From Trachythela sp. YZ-2020 (Eukaryota > Cnidaria > Anthozoa > Malacalcyonacea > Clavulariidae): a stretch of 64,000 nt of DNA. The DNA lies in assembly GCA_016169945.1 (NCBI GenBank), contig JADLSH010000114.1, forward strand, positions 2,082,001 through 2,146,000, in the 5' to 3' direction. Every line of letters begins with the position of its first letter. The stretch's first letter is position 1. Shown piece after piece: positions 9,805-22,100 of this stretch. A model generated the notes under the pieces. That model searched no databases and was not told where the DNA came from. It was given only the letters and a program-made list of their open reading frames with translations. The position numbers and the translations under genes were made by a program.

Positions 9805-10338
9805 GAGACCTTTAGATTCAGGTTTACCGCAAACGTCTAACCGCCGTTTGACGTTAGCGGTTTGCCGTTTGCGGTTCGAACATTTTTCGACTTAGATTTG
9901 AAGTTCTTAGATGAACATTTTTCGACTTAGATTTGAAGTCGACTCAGATGATGTTCTTCGAAGGATCTAAACGAGAAGTGAAATGCGCTTTATAAGTCTT
10001 AAAGTCTACCGAAGAATCAAGTGTTGATCGCCGCCATGTTGGATTTCGCTCCTCCAAGCGTATCATGTTCGAGTCAAAATAAAATGCGAAGAATCAACTA
10101 TTTCGACTTCAAATTCGTCTTTCCTGCTAGAATAATAAGTACTGTGTATGCGCATAGTGTGGATACGTGAAACATGATATAAAAAAAACACAAATAAACC
10201 CTGAAGGAAATTACAAACGTGTAGACCCACCTCTTGACGTTCGAAACTCGCGTTGAAAACCTCAAACGTGGCGTCGGGATAGGGTCACGTGACCCGTAGA
10301 CGTTAGCGCTTCGGCGTAAACCTCGATCTAAATGTCTC
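9805..10338. mobile_element. MITE B, GAGACC termini, TA target
   Basis: The ends pair as GAGACCTTTAGATTCAGGTT against the complement of the 10312-10338 end. TA lies on both sides (9803-9804 and 10339-10340). The interior is rich in GCGGTTTGCGG-like runs and has no coding frame. TIR plus TA suggests a Tc1/mariner-like origin. Confidence 0.65.
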
Positions 10339-10343
10339 TAATA

Positions 10344-10785
10344 GAGACCTTAAGATTAAGCTTTAAAATTTTTATTTCAAACCTCAAACTGCAGTTTGAG
10401 GTTAGACGTCAGAGGTAATAAATTTTGAGGAGATTAAGATTGAAGTACAAACTCTGAGATGTCTTTGAGTATAACTCTGCCATCTTGTCTTGAAAGCTGT
10501 GCTTTATACTACTGAGTTTTTTCCAAGCTTAGTTTATTGTTATTTGTTTCAAAATAAGTGCAATTTGAAGCTAAGATGATGTTTTAAACATTTATTCAAG
10601 TAAAACTAAAATATAGGTTGATATTTTTGAAAAATATCCTGAGGGATTATTCATACGCGAAAACAATTTCCACACGTTGAAAACCTGAAAATTTACCGCA
10701 AATTCGACCGCGGGAGTCTAGTCACGTGATCGCTACCGGTTTGCGGTTTGAGGTATTCGTAAAAATACGTCAATCTTAAGGTCTC
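10344..10785. mobile_element. MITE A, related to B, directly adjacent
   Basis: The termini are GAGACCTTAAGATT and AATCTTAAGGTCTC, a perfect pair, with TA at 10342-10343 and 10786-10787. It shares terminal bases with MITE B, so the pair arose by two insertions at neighbouring TA sites or one into the other's end. Confidence 0.7.
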
Positions 10786-10787
10786 TA

Positions 10788-11230
10788 TTATCACATTCAT
10801 CGCATAACGGCAAACGCGAAACGGCAGAGTCGAATTTTCTTGGCCGAATTTTCGCTTAACTTCTTCGCTCCATATTTTCTTTCTTATCTCAAAAAGATCA
10901 TCATATATTACAGTTTTAAAATAGCAAGTCCATTTTCCCTTTATTGCCTTATAGCGTAAAAATTTTTTCTCCTGGCGTCTGTCGTTTGACGTACGAACGC
11001 GAAGCTTAAACTCTCTAATATAAACAATCTTGTTTACGTACGTTAAAATATATCACAAACTCACGAATATCTCGTCGTCGAGGTGCCACGTGTTATGAAT
11101 TTCTAGCCTCCCAAGAACGTATCCACAACAAATCACAATGTATAATATAATAATAATAAAAACTATAAAACTTCACAAAATCCCGTCTCTCGATTATATC
11201 AGGTTCTACACAAACATGAACAACACCCTT
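10788..11230. other. No recognisable gene
   Basis: AT-rich sequence without a coding frame or repeat that I can identify. Confidence 0.35.
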
Positions 11231-11269
11231 CCCATGTCCGGTTTGTCACTTCCTGCAACCCAGTCCCCA

Positions 11270-11751
11270 ACATCTTGTCGTGTAAAACGTTCATGAGAAC
11301 CTACTCCACAGTGGTGTGAACTCTCCAATTACCACATTACGCCAGGCCTACTGGATTTTATTCACCCACAAATACGTGCGAAAATTGTCGCTGCGTCAAT
11401 TACTGTCATAAGGTCACTGGAACTGCATGCATGTGCCCCGACCTTCCTCCACTTTCCAAGTCAAGAACAGCCGAGCCAGAGCACTTATCGACGACCAGAG
11501 TCTACTTCATTGCAGCCCTTCACGTACGTGACAACACTGGAGAAATGAAAGTCTACATCTTCCTCTCCACATGCGCTGTGACAAAAGCTGCACACTTAGA
11601 GATTGTGACACACCTATCCACAAAGTGTTTTCTGAATGCATGCAGGAGATTCGCAAGTTGCAAGTCGTTGCCACAAAGCATGATCCTACGTAACGCGTCA
11701 ACCTACAGTACTTATCTGCTGCCGACGAACTCAGAGCCAGTAGCGTACTGA
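11270..11751 (+). pseudogene. BEL/Pao retrotransposon integrase relic
   Basis: Translated pieces read HSGVNSTITTLRQAYWI (about 11313-11360, before the catalytic core) and then LHVRDNTGEMKVYIFLSTC, TKAAHLEIVTHLSTKCFL and RRFASCKSLPQSM. This is the familiar integrase core of BEL/Pao LTR elements, where the conserved order is DNTGEMKVYI...THLEV...STE.F. The frame changes between the two pieces and ends soon after the core. No LTR, protease or reverse transcriptase is visible nearby, so only a fragment survives. Integration would have been its role. Confidence 0.7.
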
Positions 11752-12127
11752 GCGAGGGGTGTAGGGGGTGTTACATTTTTGAAAAATACGGTCGGTAAAT
11801 TGACCTTCCTCGGTTAAAACGTAGAATTTGAAATTCAGGCTAAGTCTTTGCAGACTGGCAGTTGAAAGCTCGTAGCTTAAATAGACATTAATTGCAAGAG
11901 AATGCCTGAACACTTAATATGAATAATCCTGGTTTCGCATCAAACATCTTTAGTTCTGAGTATAGCGTCCTAATCGCAGACGCCTGTGACTTCATCGAGT
12001 GAGACTGCTCTAGCTGTGGCAGTAACTAAAATCTTTGCCCGCAACAAAATTTTCCCGCCCGCTAAGGAGATGCCTGCGGATAAGGGTATGTCAAAGGCGA
12101 TTACATCACTGGTGTTTTGAGGGTTTT

Positions 12128-12393
12128 CACTTGTTTCCATCTATCAAACTGACGTCGCAATTTTCCCGATTTTCAAATATTTTCATATTCGTTTTTCTTG
12201 ATTTTTCTTCATCAATTCGGTTAGGGTTAGGTTAGGGTTAGGTTTTGGGTTATGGGTTAGGGTAGGTTTTAGGGTTATGGGTTAGGGTAGGTTTTAGGGT
12301 TAGGGTCAGTTACAACTGAACTTACAAAGTTTTTAACTTTACTTCATAGTTGAAAAAATGACGTAACGTCAGTTTGGTAGATGGAAACAAGCG
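12128..12393. mobile_element. Short TIR element carrying telomere-like repeats
   Basis: The ends pair over about 26 bp: CTTGTTTCCATCTATCAAAC at 12130 against its complement at 12366-12391 with two mismatches. Degenerate TTAGGG-like repeats fill the middle. I see no clear target duplication. Confidence 0.6.
12218..12306 (+). repeat. Degenerate TTAGGG-like tandem array
   Basis: Units of GGTTAGGGTTA alternate with GGTTTTGGGTTATGGGTTA. Because the array sits between inverted repeats, it looks like part of a mobile element rather than a chromosome end. Confidence 0.7.
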
Positions 12394-13006
12394 ACTTGTT
12401 TTGTAATTGAGATAGTGAAAGCTGACTGCGCCTTTTCAGATTGAAACAGAATTTCCATGAAAAATATTGCGCAGACATCAATGTATATGAATTGTAATTC
12501 TTAGAATAGTGGTTAGGAACGTCACGATTCATTACTGAGCCAGAGGGTTGTTATAAAGTCGTCGAATTTTGGCAAGTTTATGATCGTATTTTATATTGCG
12601 TATATTTGTCAAATTTGGAATGCTCAAATTTCATCGGGAGGTAAGGAAGTGAATAGATTTGACGTTAGTAATACTGAAATTTAGTGGAATATTTTGATTT
12701 GACCAGTGCTTTGGCAATGGATAATTGATCTGAAGATATGAGAACAGTGGAAATGACATTTTTAACAATGACTTCTTTGATTCCGAACTTCCTTTGATCT
12801 TGAACAACATACCATAACGTACAAATACCATATCATACCATATCATATGACATCCATACCATAGAATAATTACAAATCCAATGTGTAAACCAAATAAATT
12901 TTAATTCACATCAGATCTCAATAACGAAATGTTTATATTTGTCCGACACCCACTCTGGAAAGTTTGTATCACACAACCGAGATTGATTTCTCTGTATATT
13001 TACTAT
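12394..13006. other. No recognisable gene
   Basis: Only short frames with no recognisable similarity. A small ACCATATCATACCATATC repeat lies at 12826-12845. Confidence 0.35.
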
Positions 13007-13008
13007 TA

Positions 13009-13384
13009 CAGTCAAACCGGATGTTCTCTTGCAAGGAACATTGCAATATTGCCACACAATATTGATTTGGAGATTGCTCTAAAGCGAACAAATTGCAACC
13101 GAAGCGAACAAATTGCAAATTGAAATTCACAACCAGATGTGCGAACAAAGCCTCTGATTGGCTTCTAGCAAAAGAAGAAACCAATCAAATGCTCTGCGCA
13201 GTTAGATTGGAGCTTCCTTTTTGCTATTAGCCAATCAGAGGCTTTGTTTACAAAACAGGTTGTGATTTTCAATTTTGCAATTTGTTCGCATCAGTTCCAA
13301 ATTGCTCAGAGCAATGTCCAAATCAAAATTGCAATATTGTATGACAATATTGCAATGTTAGCAAGAGAACATCCAGTTTGACTG
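13009..13384. mobile_element. 376-bp Tc1/mariner-type MITE
   Basis: Termini are CAGTCAAACCGGATGTTCTC and, at the other end, GAGAACATCCAGTTTGACTG, with TA on both sides (13007-13008, 13385-13386). The inside is also largely self-complementary (AGCCTCTGATTGGC near 13150 against GCCAATCAGAGGC near 13230). No coding capacity. Confidence 0.8.
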
Positions 13385-13496
13385 TAAATTTTCAAAATCT
13401 CGGTCGGCCATTTTCCAAACTTTCCAGTCAGGTCTGACACAATTGTTTCCCGTATTACAGTCGTTCGAATAGAAGTGTTCCGAAAAATGTTCATCA

Positions 13497-13655
13497 ATTC
13501 ATTTCCTCACTTTGACAAATTCTTTCAAAAGTACCTAACTTCCTGTTTGATTGACCAATTAGAATGGCATATTTTTTAGTGAGCAATTCTAACTGTTAAA
13601 CTCAAACAGGAAGTTAGGAACTTTTGAAGAAAATTGTCAAAGTGAGGAAATGAAC
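13497..13655. mobile_element. Foldback MITE
   Basis: Inverted arms of about 50 bp. The left contains CATTTCCTCACTTTGACAAA and the right is its near-perfect complement, both followed inward by AACTTCCTGTTTGA-type sequence. Loop of about 50 bp. Confidence 0.75.
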
Positions 13656-13834
13656 TATTGGCACAACTGTAAACATGCTTAACCCATTAACTGGTAGTAA
13701 CCTACCACTGACAAGTAAAATCATCTGGCATTAGACAGAGTAAAATACTAAAGTAGGGTGCATCTTGGGCATTGCCAGCTAATGGGTTAATATATGATAT
13801 GACATAAAATTAAGTTTTTAAGCATTCCCTTGGT

Positions 13835-13987
13835 TGCTGTGGCCGAGTGGTTAAGGCATTGACTATAAGTCAACATTTGTGTGCTGATTATAACTACTAT
13901 AATGGGGATATATTATCTTATCTCCTCATTAGCTTCATAACAGAGCGACATCTCTGCATGATAGCTGCCCTGGGGTCTGCAACTGGA
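13835..13987 (+). repeat. tRNA-derived SINE fragment
   Basis: GCTGTGGCCGAGTGGTTAAGG matches the A-box half of a tRNA-Ser/Leu-like sequence but breaks off before a B box. A similar tail (GTCAACATTTGTGTGCTGAT) recurs at 21327-21346, showing this is a dispersed family. It is not a functional tRNA gene. Confidence 0.6.
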
Positions 13988-13995
13988 CTAACCAG

Positions 13996-14375
13996 CAAAG
14001 GTCGCAGAAGCATCTCAAAAGTCGGGGGGGGAGCACCACCAAAAGGAGCACCAATATGTGGTATACACAGCATAGTTATTTTTTTTGGGGGGGGGTTAAA
14101 AATATCCTGATGGTACAATGTACGGAACAAATATTGTAGGTGGGTTTAACGGGATCACCCCAGGGAAAAATTAAGACAGGTTAAGGTCTCTGCAACACCA
14201 TTTCCTGCATTCTGAAGCAAAATTCTAAAAGTTATAAGCACATTTTTCCCAAATGGGCACGCTCAAACCAGAAAAAAGGGCAGTTTCATTTCAGAAAAGG
14301 GGCACTTATTCCATTTTGAAAAAAACTAGTGGGACACATACCCCCTGTGCCCCTCCCCCGGTTCTGCGGCCTCTG
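13996..14375. mobile_element. 380-bp hAT-type MITE
   Basis: Ends CAAAGGTCGCAGAA and TTCTGCGGCCTCTG pair with two mismatches. The 8-bp flanks CTAACCAG (13988-13995) and CTAGCCAG (14376-14383) differ by one base. Inside are G- and C-runs (14025, 14088, 14341) of the kind seen near hAT tips. Confidence 0.7.
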
Positions 14376-14656
14376 CTAGCCAGCATTGAGTATGAGTCTG
14401 GTGTCATGTGTTAAGAAACACAGATGGGATTCAGTAACAGTGATAGTGTAGTATTTGAGTATTTGGAGTAAATATCTGTTTGTACACTCAGTGAGTTATA
14501 AAAATAGGTACACTAAGCGTACGAGTATCTGCGCAAGGAGATGTTAATGTTGCTGTGAAAAACTGCATTCACATTTTTCCATTTCTCCTGATCAATTTAT
14601 GAGAAAATGACCGTTTCATTTTGTACAATATTAATGTGAGAGTTTGCAGATTACTG

Positions 14657-14830
14657 CTGTTGACTATTGTCTAAAACTGCCTGAAAAATACAATAAGAAC
14701 TTCGACTTTTCAAGCGAAGGCCCTTCGTCTGGCAGTTAGTAGGAAGTTAACTTCCAGACGAAAGGCCTTCGCTCGAAACGTCGAAGTTCTTATTGTATTT
14801 TTCAGGTAGTTTTACACAACAGTCAACCGC
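14657..14830. repeat. Long hairpin
   Basis: About 80-bp arms: GCCTGAAAAATACAATAAGA on the left and its complement on the right, then AAGCGAAGGCC against GGCCTTCGCT. The centre contains GTTAACTTCC. Confidence 0.8.
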
Positions 14831-14834
14831 CGTA

Positions 14835-16430
14835 TATTTGCTACACTCTACCCACACTGGCACCGCACGTTCGAGATATTTTTGCAGATTACTGCATAAC
14901 GTTGACACCGACCTAGTCCCCTTAGTTTGCACAGCTTCGGTCTCGACAGTTTTGGAAAGAAATGCCAAGGAAGAAGCGCATCGATTCAAGGAAGAAGCGC
15001 CTCGACTATGAAAATGTCATACAATGACCATGTACTATTGTCTATTTTATCCAAATACTTTTAAGAATATAAATAGCAAGGATTTTAACATTTTTATTAC
15101 CGTGCTAGGGGAGGTTTCTGATCGCCACGGTTTCTGAGCTAGAGGAGAGGGAAACTTCTGCCTACTTCCTCGACTCTCTTTGATATACCGATCATCCAAC
15201 GTTTTGTATGAATAAAACAGGTTGTATTCGGTAATAACCGATTTTAATTCAGAACGCATGCGCATGAACGTAAAAACGTGCCCGCGTTCGTTCAAAACAT
15301 TGCGGTTGTTTCGTGCTCTGATCATGATTTTGAGAAAACAACTGTTGCTCTATTTCTTTACGGAGACTCCACGTTGGAGAAATATCTAGTGATCTTCATA
15401 TCTAGTAAAGTTATCTTTACATAACGACCAACAGAAAATTATTAAACTAGCAGTTACTATCGCAAGGAAAGTGCTGCCTTGATGCACAAACAGCATGGAA
15501 AATTCCTGAATATAATTAGTATTAAATATTTAACTTATTGAAATTGTTAATGAAACACTGTATGTATTGATTTATTTTGTTGTCAAAACATTGAGATTAC
15601 AACACTGTGACTACAACACTATACTATTCTAAATAGTGTATAGTACAGTATTAAGCAACATATCTGAGTGTGCTATTGTTACTGCAACTCTTGGTACCAA
15701 CATCAAAATATGTTAATAGAAGTCATTGTTTACTTCAAAGTTGTCAATGTGATCTTGAATAATTAATTTGAAATCATAAAATCAATCTCTTAATATTTTT
15801 GATGTGCATTTAGCTGGTTGTCTGTTTCATAAGCTATTGATAATGCATTTGCCATGTGCAGTCTGTCAGAATAGTCTTTGACTCTTTGTTTCCATCATTC
15901 TGTAGATGTTTCATACATGTATTTAATCAACATTTGGTTTCATCAGTGTTCATCTGTACTGCGCAGTAAATTGTCGAAATACATGATTATACAGCAAACC
16001 AACATAATGGTGTCTCTTTCCAAAACAACTTTGAAACACATTGCACAGGATCCGCACCCACATGACATGTTGGAAATAAATAATTCCTCATATAGCAGTT
16101 TGCACCCCATAAGAGATGATGTAATATTATATATATCCATATTATTTCAAAACAACCATTTTGTTGAAGTAAATATACATTTCTGTGTAATCCAGCTGTT
16201 CAGATGGTGGCAGTCAGTGTAATGATTAACATTAAGCTCAGTAAGAATTCCAAAACCCAAAACTATATAACGAAAAAGAAATATTTAGTATGTGAATTTA
16301 CCTGTGTAAGGAAAAAGAGGGGGAGGAGATGACTATAAATGAAAGTCTGCAGTATACGAGCATGCATAATAGTTCAACAAAATGTATTACGAAATATAAG
16401 ATCCAACTTGAGCCGATTCATATTTAATTA
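14835..16430. other. No recognisable gene
   Basis: Short frames on both strands (for example 15878-16222 and 15047-15325) have no domain I know, no consistent codon signal and no supporting splice sites. Confidence 0.35.
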
Positions 16431-16431
16431 G

Positions 16432-16579
16432 CAATTATTGAACGAGGTTGAGCGTGATATGAAGAATTATCATGCCCGAAGTTTGCCGTTATCAACCGAA
16501 GCCGCAGGCTGATGTTGATAACGGCAAACTGAGGGCATGATAATTCTTCATATCACGCGAAAACCGAGTTCAATAATTG
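16432..16579. repeat. Long hairpin
   Basis: Arms of about 60 bp: GATATGAAGAATTATCATGC and TTTGCCGTTATCAAC with their complements. The loop is GCCGCAGGC-rich. Confidence 0.8.
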
Positions 16580-16581
16580 TT

Positions 16582-16862
16582 TTATTATTTATTTAAAAAA
16601 TTAAAAATATCTTGCGTGCTAGACAGTCAAGAATTACGAAATGCGCGAGGTCAACAAAGAAGTTGCATAATATTCCCCGTCGCTTGCAGCGTCAGTTGCA
16701 TATTGACGCGTCAATAATTATCATATTGACTCGCTTGACCATATTTGGCAAGCTGTCGCCACGTAAAGAGCCTGGACACGAGGTTTTTGAGTTGATATGA
16801 CGATTTCACAGTTGGCTGTTAGCCAATCAGAAACCAGGAATTTTTTAAATAAATAATAATAG
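16582..16862. repeat. AT-rich inverted repeat element
   Basis: TTATTATTTATTTAAAAAATT at the left end matches AATTTTTTAAATAAATAATAA at the right. It shares a boundary with the preceding hairpin. The 62-codon frame inside is not recognisable. Confidence 0.55.
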
Positions 16863-17093
16863 GTTTTATTGTTCATAATTCGACACAGCACAGAGTGCTA
16901 CTCCGAGTCGGTATTTAACGCCTGGTATTTATATGGCATAATTTCGCATATTGTATTATTGGTTATGAATATTAAATGGTAAAAAATATTTACTAACAGT
17001 ATAGCTCATAATTTGTAAAGAAAATACATCAATACGAAATTATGGTTCGATGAACCGATTGTATTTTGTATTTATTATTAATAGGTCTATGTA

Positions 17094-17196
17094 ATGTTTA
17101 CAACACGAACGGCCGTGTTGTATCGGATATACAAACTCGAGTCAAAGACGAGATTTTGTATATCCGATACAACACGGCCGCTCGTGTTGTAAACAT
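17094..17196. repeat. Near-perfect hairpin
   Basis: ATGTTTACAACACGA then GGCCGTGTTGTATCGGATAT are mirrored by their complements, with a short loop at about 17140-17150. Likely a foldback MITE. Confidence 0.85.
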
Positions 17197-18039
17197 CTTG
17201 TGAAACGTCTTGATGAGAACATTCGTATTCTTCAACAATTTAAAATAAATGAATGATATTTGGTGAGAAAATTGAACTTAAAGTTTATGTAAATCAGCAT
17301 GATTCTGTATCAGACATACAATCACGCTCATGATTTCTTTGTGTTTTCATCATGAATTATTAATGAGTTTCACAAGATTGTTTTACAACATTGTTCAAAC
17401 CGTCGCAAACCGAGGTTTAAACACAGCGAGTGCGTAAATGCCATAAATATATATAAATGCTGACGGTGACAACGTGAATTACGAGACTTTCGCATTTGTT
17501 TACGAACAATTTTGTGGTATGTCTTGACTATAAGACAAAAGGAAATATCGAATGAATAAACCTACCTTTAGAAATGAACTCTTTTCCCCCAAAACGTAAA
17601 ACAACAATGTATATTTAAGTGGCCTTCTCTTCCCTCATTCGCTCTTCGAGAACTTCGAGTGTTTTCCAGCGATTTTCACCTCGTGTTGGCTGCATATTTT
17701 AAAAATCTCCATAGTCGTAACGTCGCTCGCATATTACCGAACGTAGTATTCGGTAATAATCGGATTGCCATCGTAAACTTCTAGTGCATGTTAATCGCAT
17801 TAATCGCATGTAAATCCCTTACTGCCACGTCATAATATGACGTCACAAATGTGGACATACACAAATTCTCGATACGGTTCAGTATATAGAACTCTTGGCG
17901 GGAAATTCAAACATGTTAGGATATCAAGAATAGGGTGCTGCCTCGCGGCAGCAATTAATAAATTTGAACTGTGTTTAGAAAACCGGAAGCGAAGCAAACG
18001 AAGGCTCGATTAAGAATTTAAATATATAGAATTCAAATT

Positions 18040-18340
18040 TTGTAGGATACTCGTGCACTATTTAAATAGGCATACCTTGCTTCCTAATTGAAATGAGATT
18101 GATATGAAATGTCAAGTGAATCTGTAAATTCGCGAATCATTTCCACAGAGTTAAAAGTTATCAAAATGTTTATATTACTTACTAAAAATACGTCTTTAAC
18201 ATTAATGATGCTCAAAACAATATAATATATACAAAAAAGTGCTCTGGCAATAGTCTTGCATCGATGTAGGATTTCCATCGTAAATTATAAAAGCATGTCC
18301 ATGTTTTATACAAAGCTCTCTCCTCAGTAGTCCGCCATCT
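18040..18340 (-). repeat. Diverged duplicate of 24505-24760
   Basis: The same landmarks in the same order occur in both: CTTGCTTCCT/CTTGTTTCCT, GATTGATATGA/TATTGATATAT, TTTCCATCGTAAAT and AGTCCGCCATCTT. On the minus strand each has ATGGAAA followed, some 200 bp later, by a donor-like AAG then GTATGC or GTAAGC. They may be paralogous first exons or promoters of a gene family. The 64-codon frame at 18278-18084 is open here but is interrupted in the second copy. Confidence 0.5.
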
Positions 18341-18344
18341 TATA

Positions 18345-20400
18345 TTATCAATATCAATCCAGTTGTTCATAGAGGTCAAAGAGTAACATACGTCATTTTA
18401 AGTTTGCTATCACTGATTTGCTAGAAGCTAACAGACACACAACTAGTACAGTTGTATGCAATAGAACTCTTTGTTTAGTGAAAAATACAAGATAGATAGA
18501 TTTACTCTGGTATAATTTGCTTTCCAGTATATACTACCAGTACATTTAGAATTGACCACTTCAATTGTGTCACACCATATATAGCACTTATTTAAATTGG
18601 TTTAGGGCCACCAAGTTATGGTATTAAAATATTTTCATGCTGTGTGAGTAATCGCTCAGGTAATCCAACTGGGAATAGTTTACACTAAAACTGCTCCCGG
18701 CTGATTATGTAGATACTGCTATAGCAGTGGAGATAATGCTCGTATCCCATGTACTATGTCTTTGAGATCAATGATATATACGGAGCAGGAATTCACGTGC
18801 TTTGTTCATGTTTTCGTAATTAAACTTTTAGAAATCATCATGTCTTTGTCAGGCTGACAGAAATAGATATCTTGACAATTCCAAAAATCAATCAATTGCA
18901 CATGAATATGCACCTGGGTTCTCAAACACTGAATTGATTAAATGAAATGGAAGCGGCGGCGTGTCGCATAATTGTTCAAGCAAAATGTAATTCCTTATCA
19001 CTATGAGTCTTTGACGCGATTCTTTCTTAGTTTACAAATGTTTAGAAGGATGACACCATTACAGTGCGAATATTATAAATGCGAATATTATAAATACAAA
19101 TATGCTTAAGGTCTAATGAGACACCCCTAAAGTTAACAAGCAGTCAACACGTGTAAACTGATCCGTATAAAGCTAGCATTGGTTTTCGCACAATGATATA
19201 TCGTAGTTGCTGCGACTGCATGTGTTACTGTTTAACCTTTAACCGTTTTCTTGGTATTTTTCGGATAGAGTCTTTAAAATCTGATCTACATCCTTTAAAA
19301 ATCACTCTTCGATGCCTATTAAAGGCAGAACGGCTTGACTAAAAGATACGGGAAGCACTGAGTATAAGGACAAGCACCTTCTCGGAGTTACCGTTGTTTT
19401 GTATCTTGGCTAAAAGCCGAATGCAAAAATATACTTAATCACTTAACTCCTGAGTAATCACATGTCACGATTCCGTCTAAACTTGAAACCATTCCCGATA
19501 CCAATGGCGGGTATTACCCAGCAATGCTTTGCCGGCTAAAACTGAAAAACTGAGATTTTTTCTGCCATTTACCCAATACATACACGATATCATATTACGT
19601 GCGGGGACTTCAATATATGCCTCCTCGTGTTTTGCCCTGTGGGGGCAATAACTATTTTGAAGGCAGCATGGACAGTGCTGAACCTAGCCAGGGGGAGAAA
19701 AGGAAGGTGAGAAATGGAAGGGGGTGGAGGGGAGGGGAAACAAGTTGCCAGACATCCCGTTGTCCCTCACCTTGACAGCCCTCGCACTGGGATATTTGTC
19801 ATGTACTGTAATGTGGGGATGATAATTGAACTTTTCTCACTTTCATCGAAGGATAAATCCCTACGTCATAGGCGATAAGCTTGCCTCCGTATACGCCACA
19901 TCTGTCTGTGCTTTTGAAACTGAAGTGATGCAATGTAGAGTATTGACAATTTATGCTGATCAGATTTGGCATTTGCCAGGTCACATTTTTCTTAAAATTG
20001 ATTGGATAGTTGAATTCTGTCATTCAATCTGGTTGGTTGCTTTGGTACAGAACTTCAATCTGATTGGCTCAAAAATGATGCGACTAAAGCTCAAGATGAC
20101 GCGAGCAAAGCTCAAAATGACGCGACTTGGGAATTTTAAAATCACATATTGTTTTTGACCAATCAGATTGCAAGAAACACCGTTGATTTGACAATGAATT
20201 ATATAATAATTGTTGGATTATTTCCATACCAATGTAATTCCTGAAGATGGAATTGCACTTCGAAACGTTGTAATTAATAAAAAGGTTATTTTATAGTCCT
20301 ATATGGTTTGACTTACTCACACACTGAATTGTTATAATGCGACTTAGAAAGATTCCGTTATACAAGACTTAAACAAAATTCATCACTGTACGAAACATTT
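18345..20400. other. No recognisable gene
   Basis: AT-rich DNA. From about 20000 to 20300 it resembles a dispersed repeat, with CCAATCAGATTG-type motifs and CCTGAAGATGGAATTGCACT then CGAAACGTTGTAATTAATAA. No coding sequence recognised. Confidence 0.35.
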
Positions 20401-20404
20401 TTGG

Positions 20405-20695
20405 GTAGCACGGGTGGCGGAAGCGGTTAGCGCGCTGCCTCTTACCACTGAGTTAAGCCTGTTTCACAACAGGTCGACGAGTTCACTGTTGGTACTCGCA
20501 TGAGATCGGCAGTGTGCTCAAATAACTCATGTAAGTTGAGATTCTCTCCTGTGCTTCGAGGGTTTCCTCCGGGTACTCCGGTTTCCTCCCTCTAATACTA
20601 ACCCTTAGGAACTAACAATGGGGCCACAGTAATTGGCTGACGCTGTTGTGGACTCCCTGCCATTGAGGCGAAGTTGAATAAAAAAATTTTTATCA
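20405..20695 (+). mobile_element. tRNA-derived SINE
   Basis: The head GGCGGAAGCGGTTAGCGCGC is a tRNA-like A box. The body includes GGGTTTCCTCCGGGTACTCC then GGTTTCCTCC, a block widely repeated in marine invertebrate SINEs, and the element ends in an A/T-rich tail at 20680-20695. It has no coding capacity. Confidence 0.65.
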
Positions 20696-20699
20696 CTGC

Positions 20700-22053
20700 T
20701 CAAATCTCATTTGTCACTGCACATGCAAGTAGGTTATCATTTAACGTTAAAATAATCACTGGTTGATAGAATATTTACGATACCTGTTCATCCCTTCTAT
20801 AGCTTCGGACCTAAAGATATCTAGTGAAACTGAGTGACCTGATATTTGCACAGGTTTGAAACAGCAAAAGAACTACTTTAGCTGAATTGGGATACTCAAA
20901 AACAAGGATACAGGTAAATTCATTTTGATAAAATATGGAGTAATAGAAAGTCGAAATATTTTTATTTTTAAATTCAATTTTTCTACTAATATACATATAC
21001 GTTATGACTATGTTTTTTATGGGATGTTAAACGTTGAATTAAATATTAAATTATTCAGGTTTTCTATTATTTTGAATTTTCTTAAAATACATATGTAGTG
21101 GTTCGATAATAGGCCAAGCTGTTATAAAAAATAAGAAAGGAAAGCTTGTTTGTTTGAAAAATAACAATGGATAAATCTGCTCAGATTAATTAATAGGTAT
21201 GCATTGGCAATATTAAAACAGCATAAACAGTGGTATATTTTGGAAGTGCTCCTCTGCAAGCAAGTATCCTACTATTACTGTACGGACGAGTGAAGCAGAA
21301 TCATGTTATAATGGCATTAACTGTATGTCAACATTTGTGTGCTGATTATAATTATGATCATCCCTTCTATAGTTACGGAGCTGAAGATACTGCAGTATGT
21401 ATGGAAATTGAGTGATCTAATTTTTATACAAGTTTAAAGCAACACAGAAGAACTACTGTAGCTGGGTACAGGGATACAGGATACATTGATTTAACAAGGA
21501 TAGAGGTATATATAAAAAACATAACAATCGAATGTCCAAATATTATCATTTCTAATTTCAATGTTTCGACTAATATACTTGATGACTATATGCTTTTATG
21601 AAAACGTTGAATTGAATTTGAAATTATGCAGGATTTCCACTATTTTGAATTTTCTTAAAATAGTTGGTTGACGTAACAGGTAAATAGGCCAAGTTGTTAT
21701 AGAAAAAACCGAAAGAAGACTCGTTTATTTGAAAAAAGTCAATGGATTAAAAACTGCATAGACTGAATAGATTAAAATTTTACGAGGTATTTTTGTTTAT
21801 TGTACCAGTTTGAAAGTAGCATTGATTATAAATTCATAAAGTGTCGTATCAAACACTGAAGGACACAATATTACGATGTGGGAAAATAATGAAAATAAAA
21901 AATTTGAAAACAAATATATACCTACACTGTAAGACTAGCTTCCATGTAAATCTCCAGTGATTAGATTTTAGTTGTAAATGGACGTAGAAATGCACTATGG
22001 CTTGTAAGATAATGATGATTAATTATATTTTCTGCATTTTTTTTTCTTTTATA
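20700..22053. other. No recognisable gene; SINE-like repeats
   Basis: 20785-21065 and 21357-21660 share blocks (CATCCCTTCTATAG, GAACTACT, AATTTTCTTAAAATA), so this is a duplicated non-coding repeat. A pyrimidine-rich acceptor (TTTTCTTTTATAG) ends at 22054 and fits a 5' UTR exon for the next gene. Confidence 0.45.
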
Positions 22054-22100
22054 GACAGTTTGTACTGAAAGAAGTCAAATGACCTAAATTTTGCAACACA

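Noticed and set aside
12218..12306. Chromosome end (telomere)
   Set aside because: The array is short, degenerate, flanked by ordinary DNA and enclosed by inverted repeats.
13835..13885. Possible tRNA-Ser/Leu gene
   Set aside because: Only the A-box half matches; there is no B box or acceptor stem, and the downstream part recurs near 21327, which marks a SINE.
15878..16222. 114-codon frame as a gene
   Set aside because: No domain, no splice or start support, and an antisense frame of similar quality.
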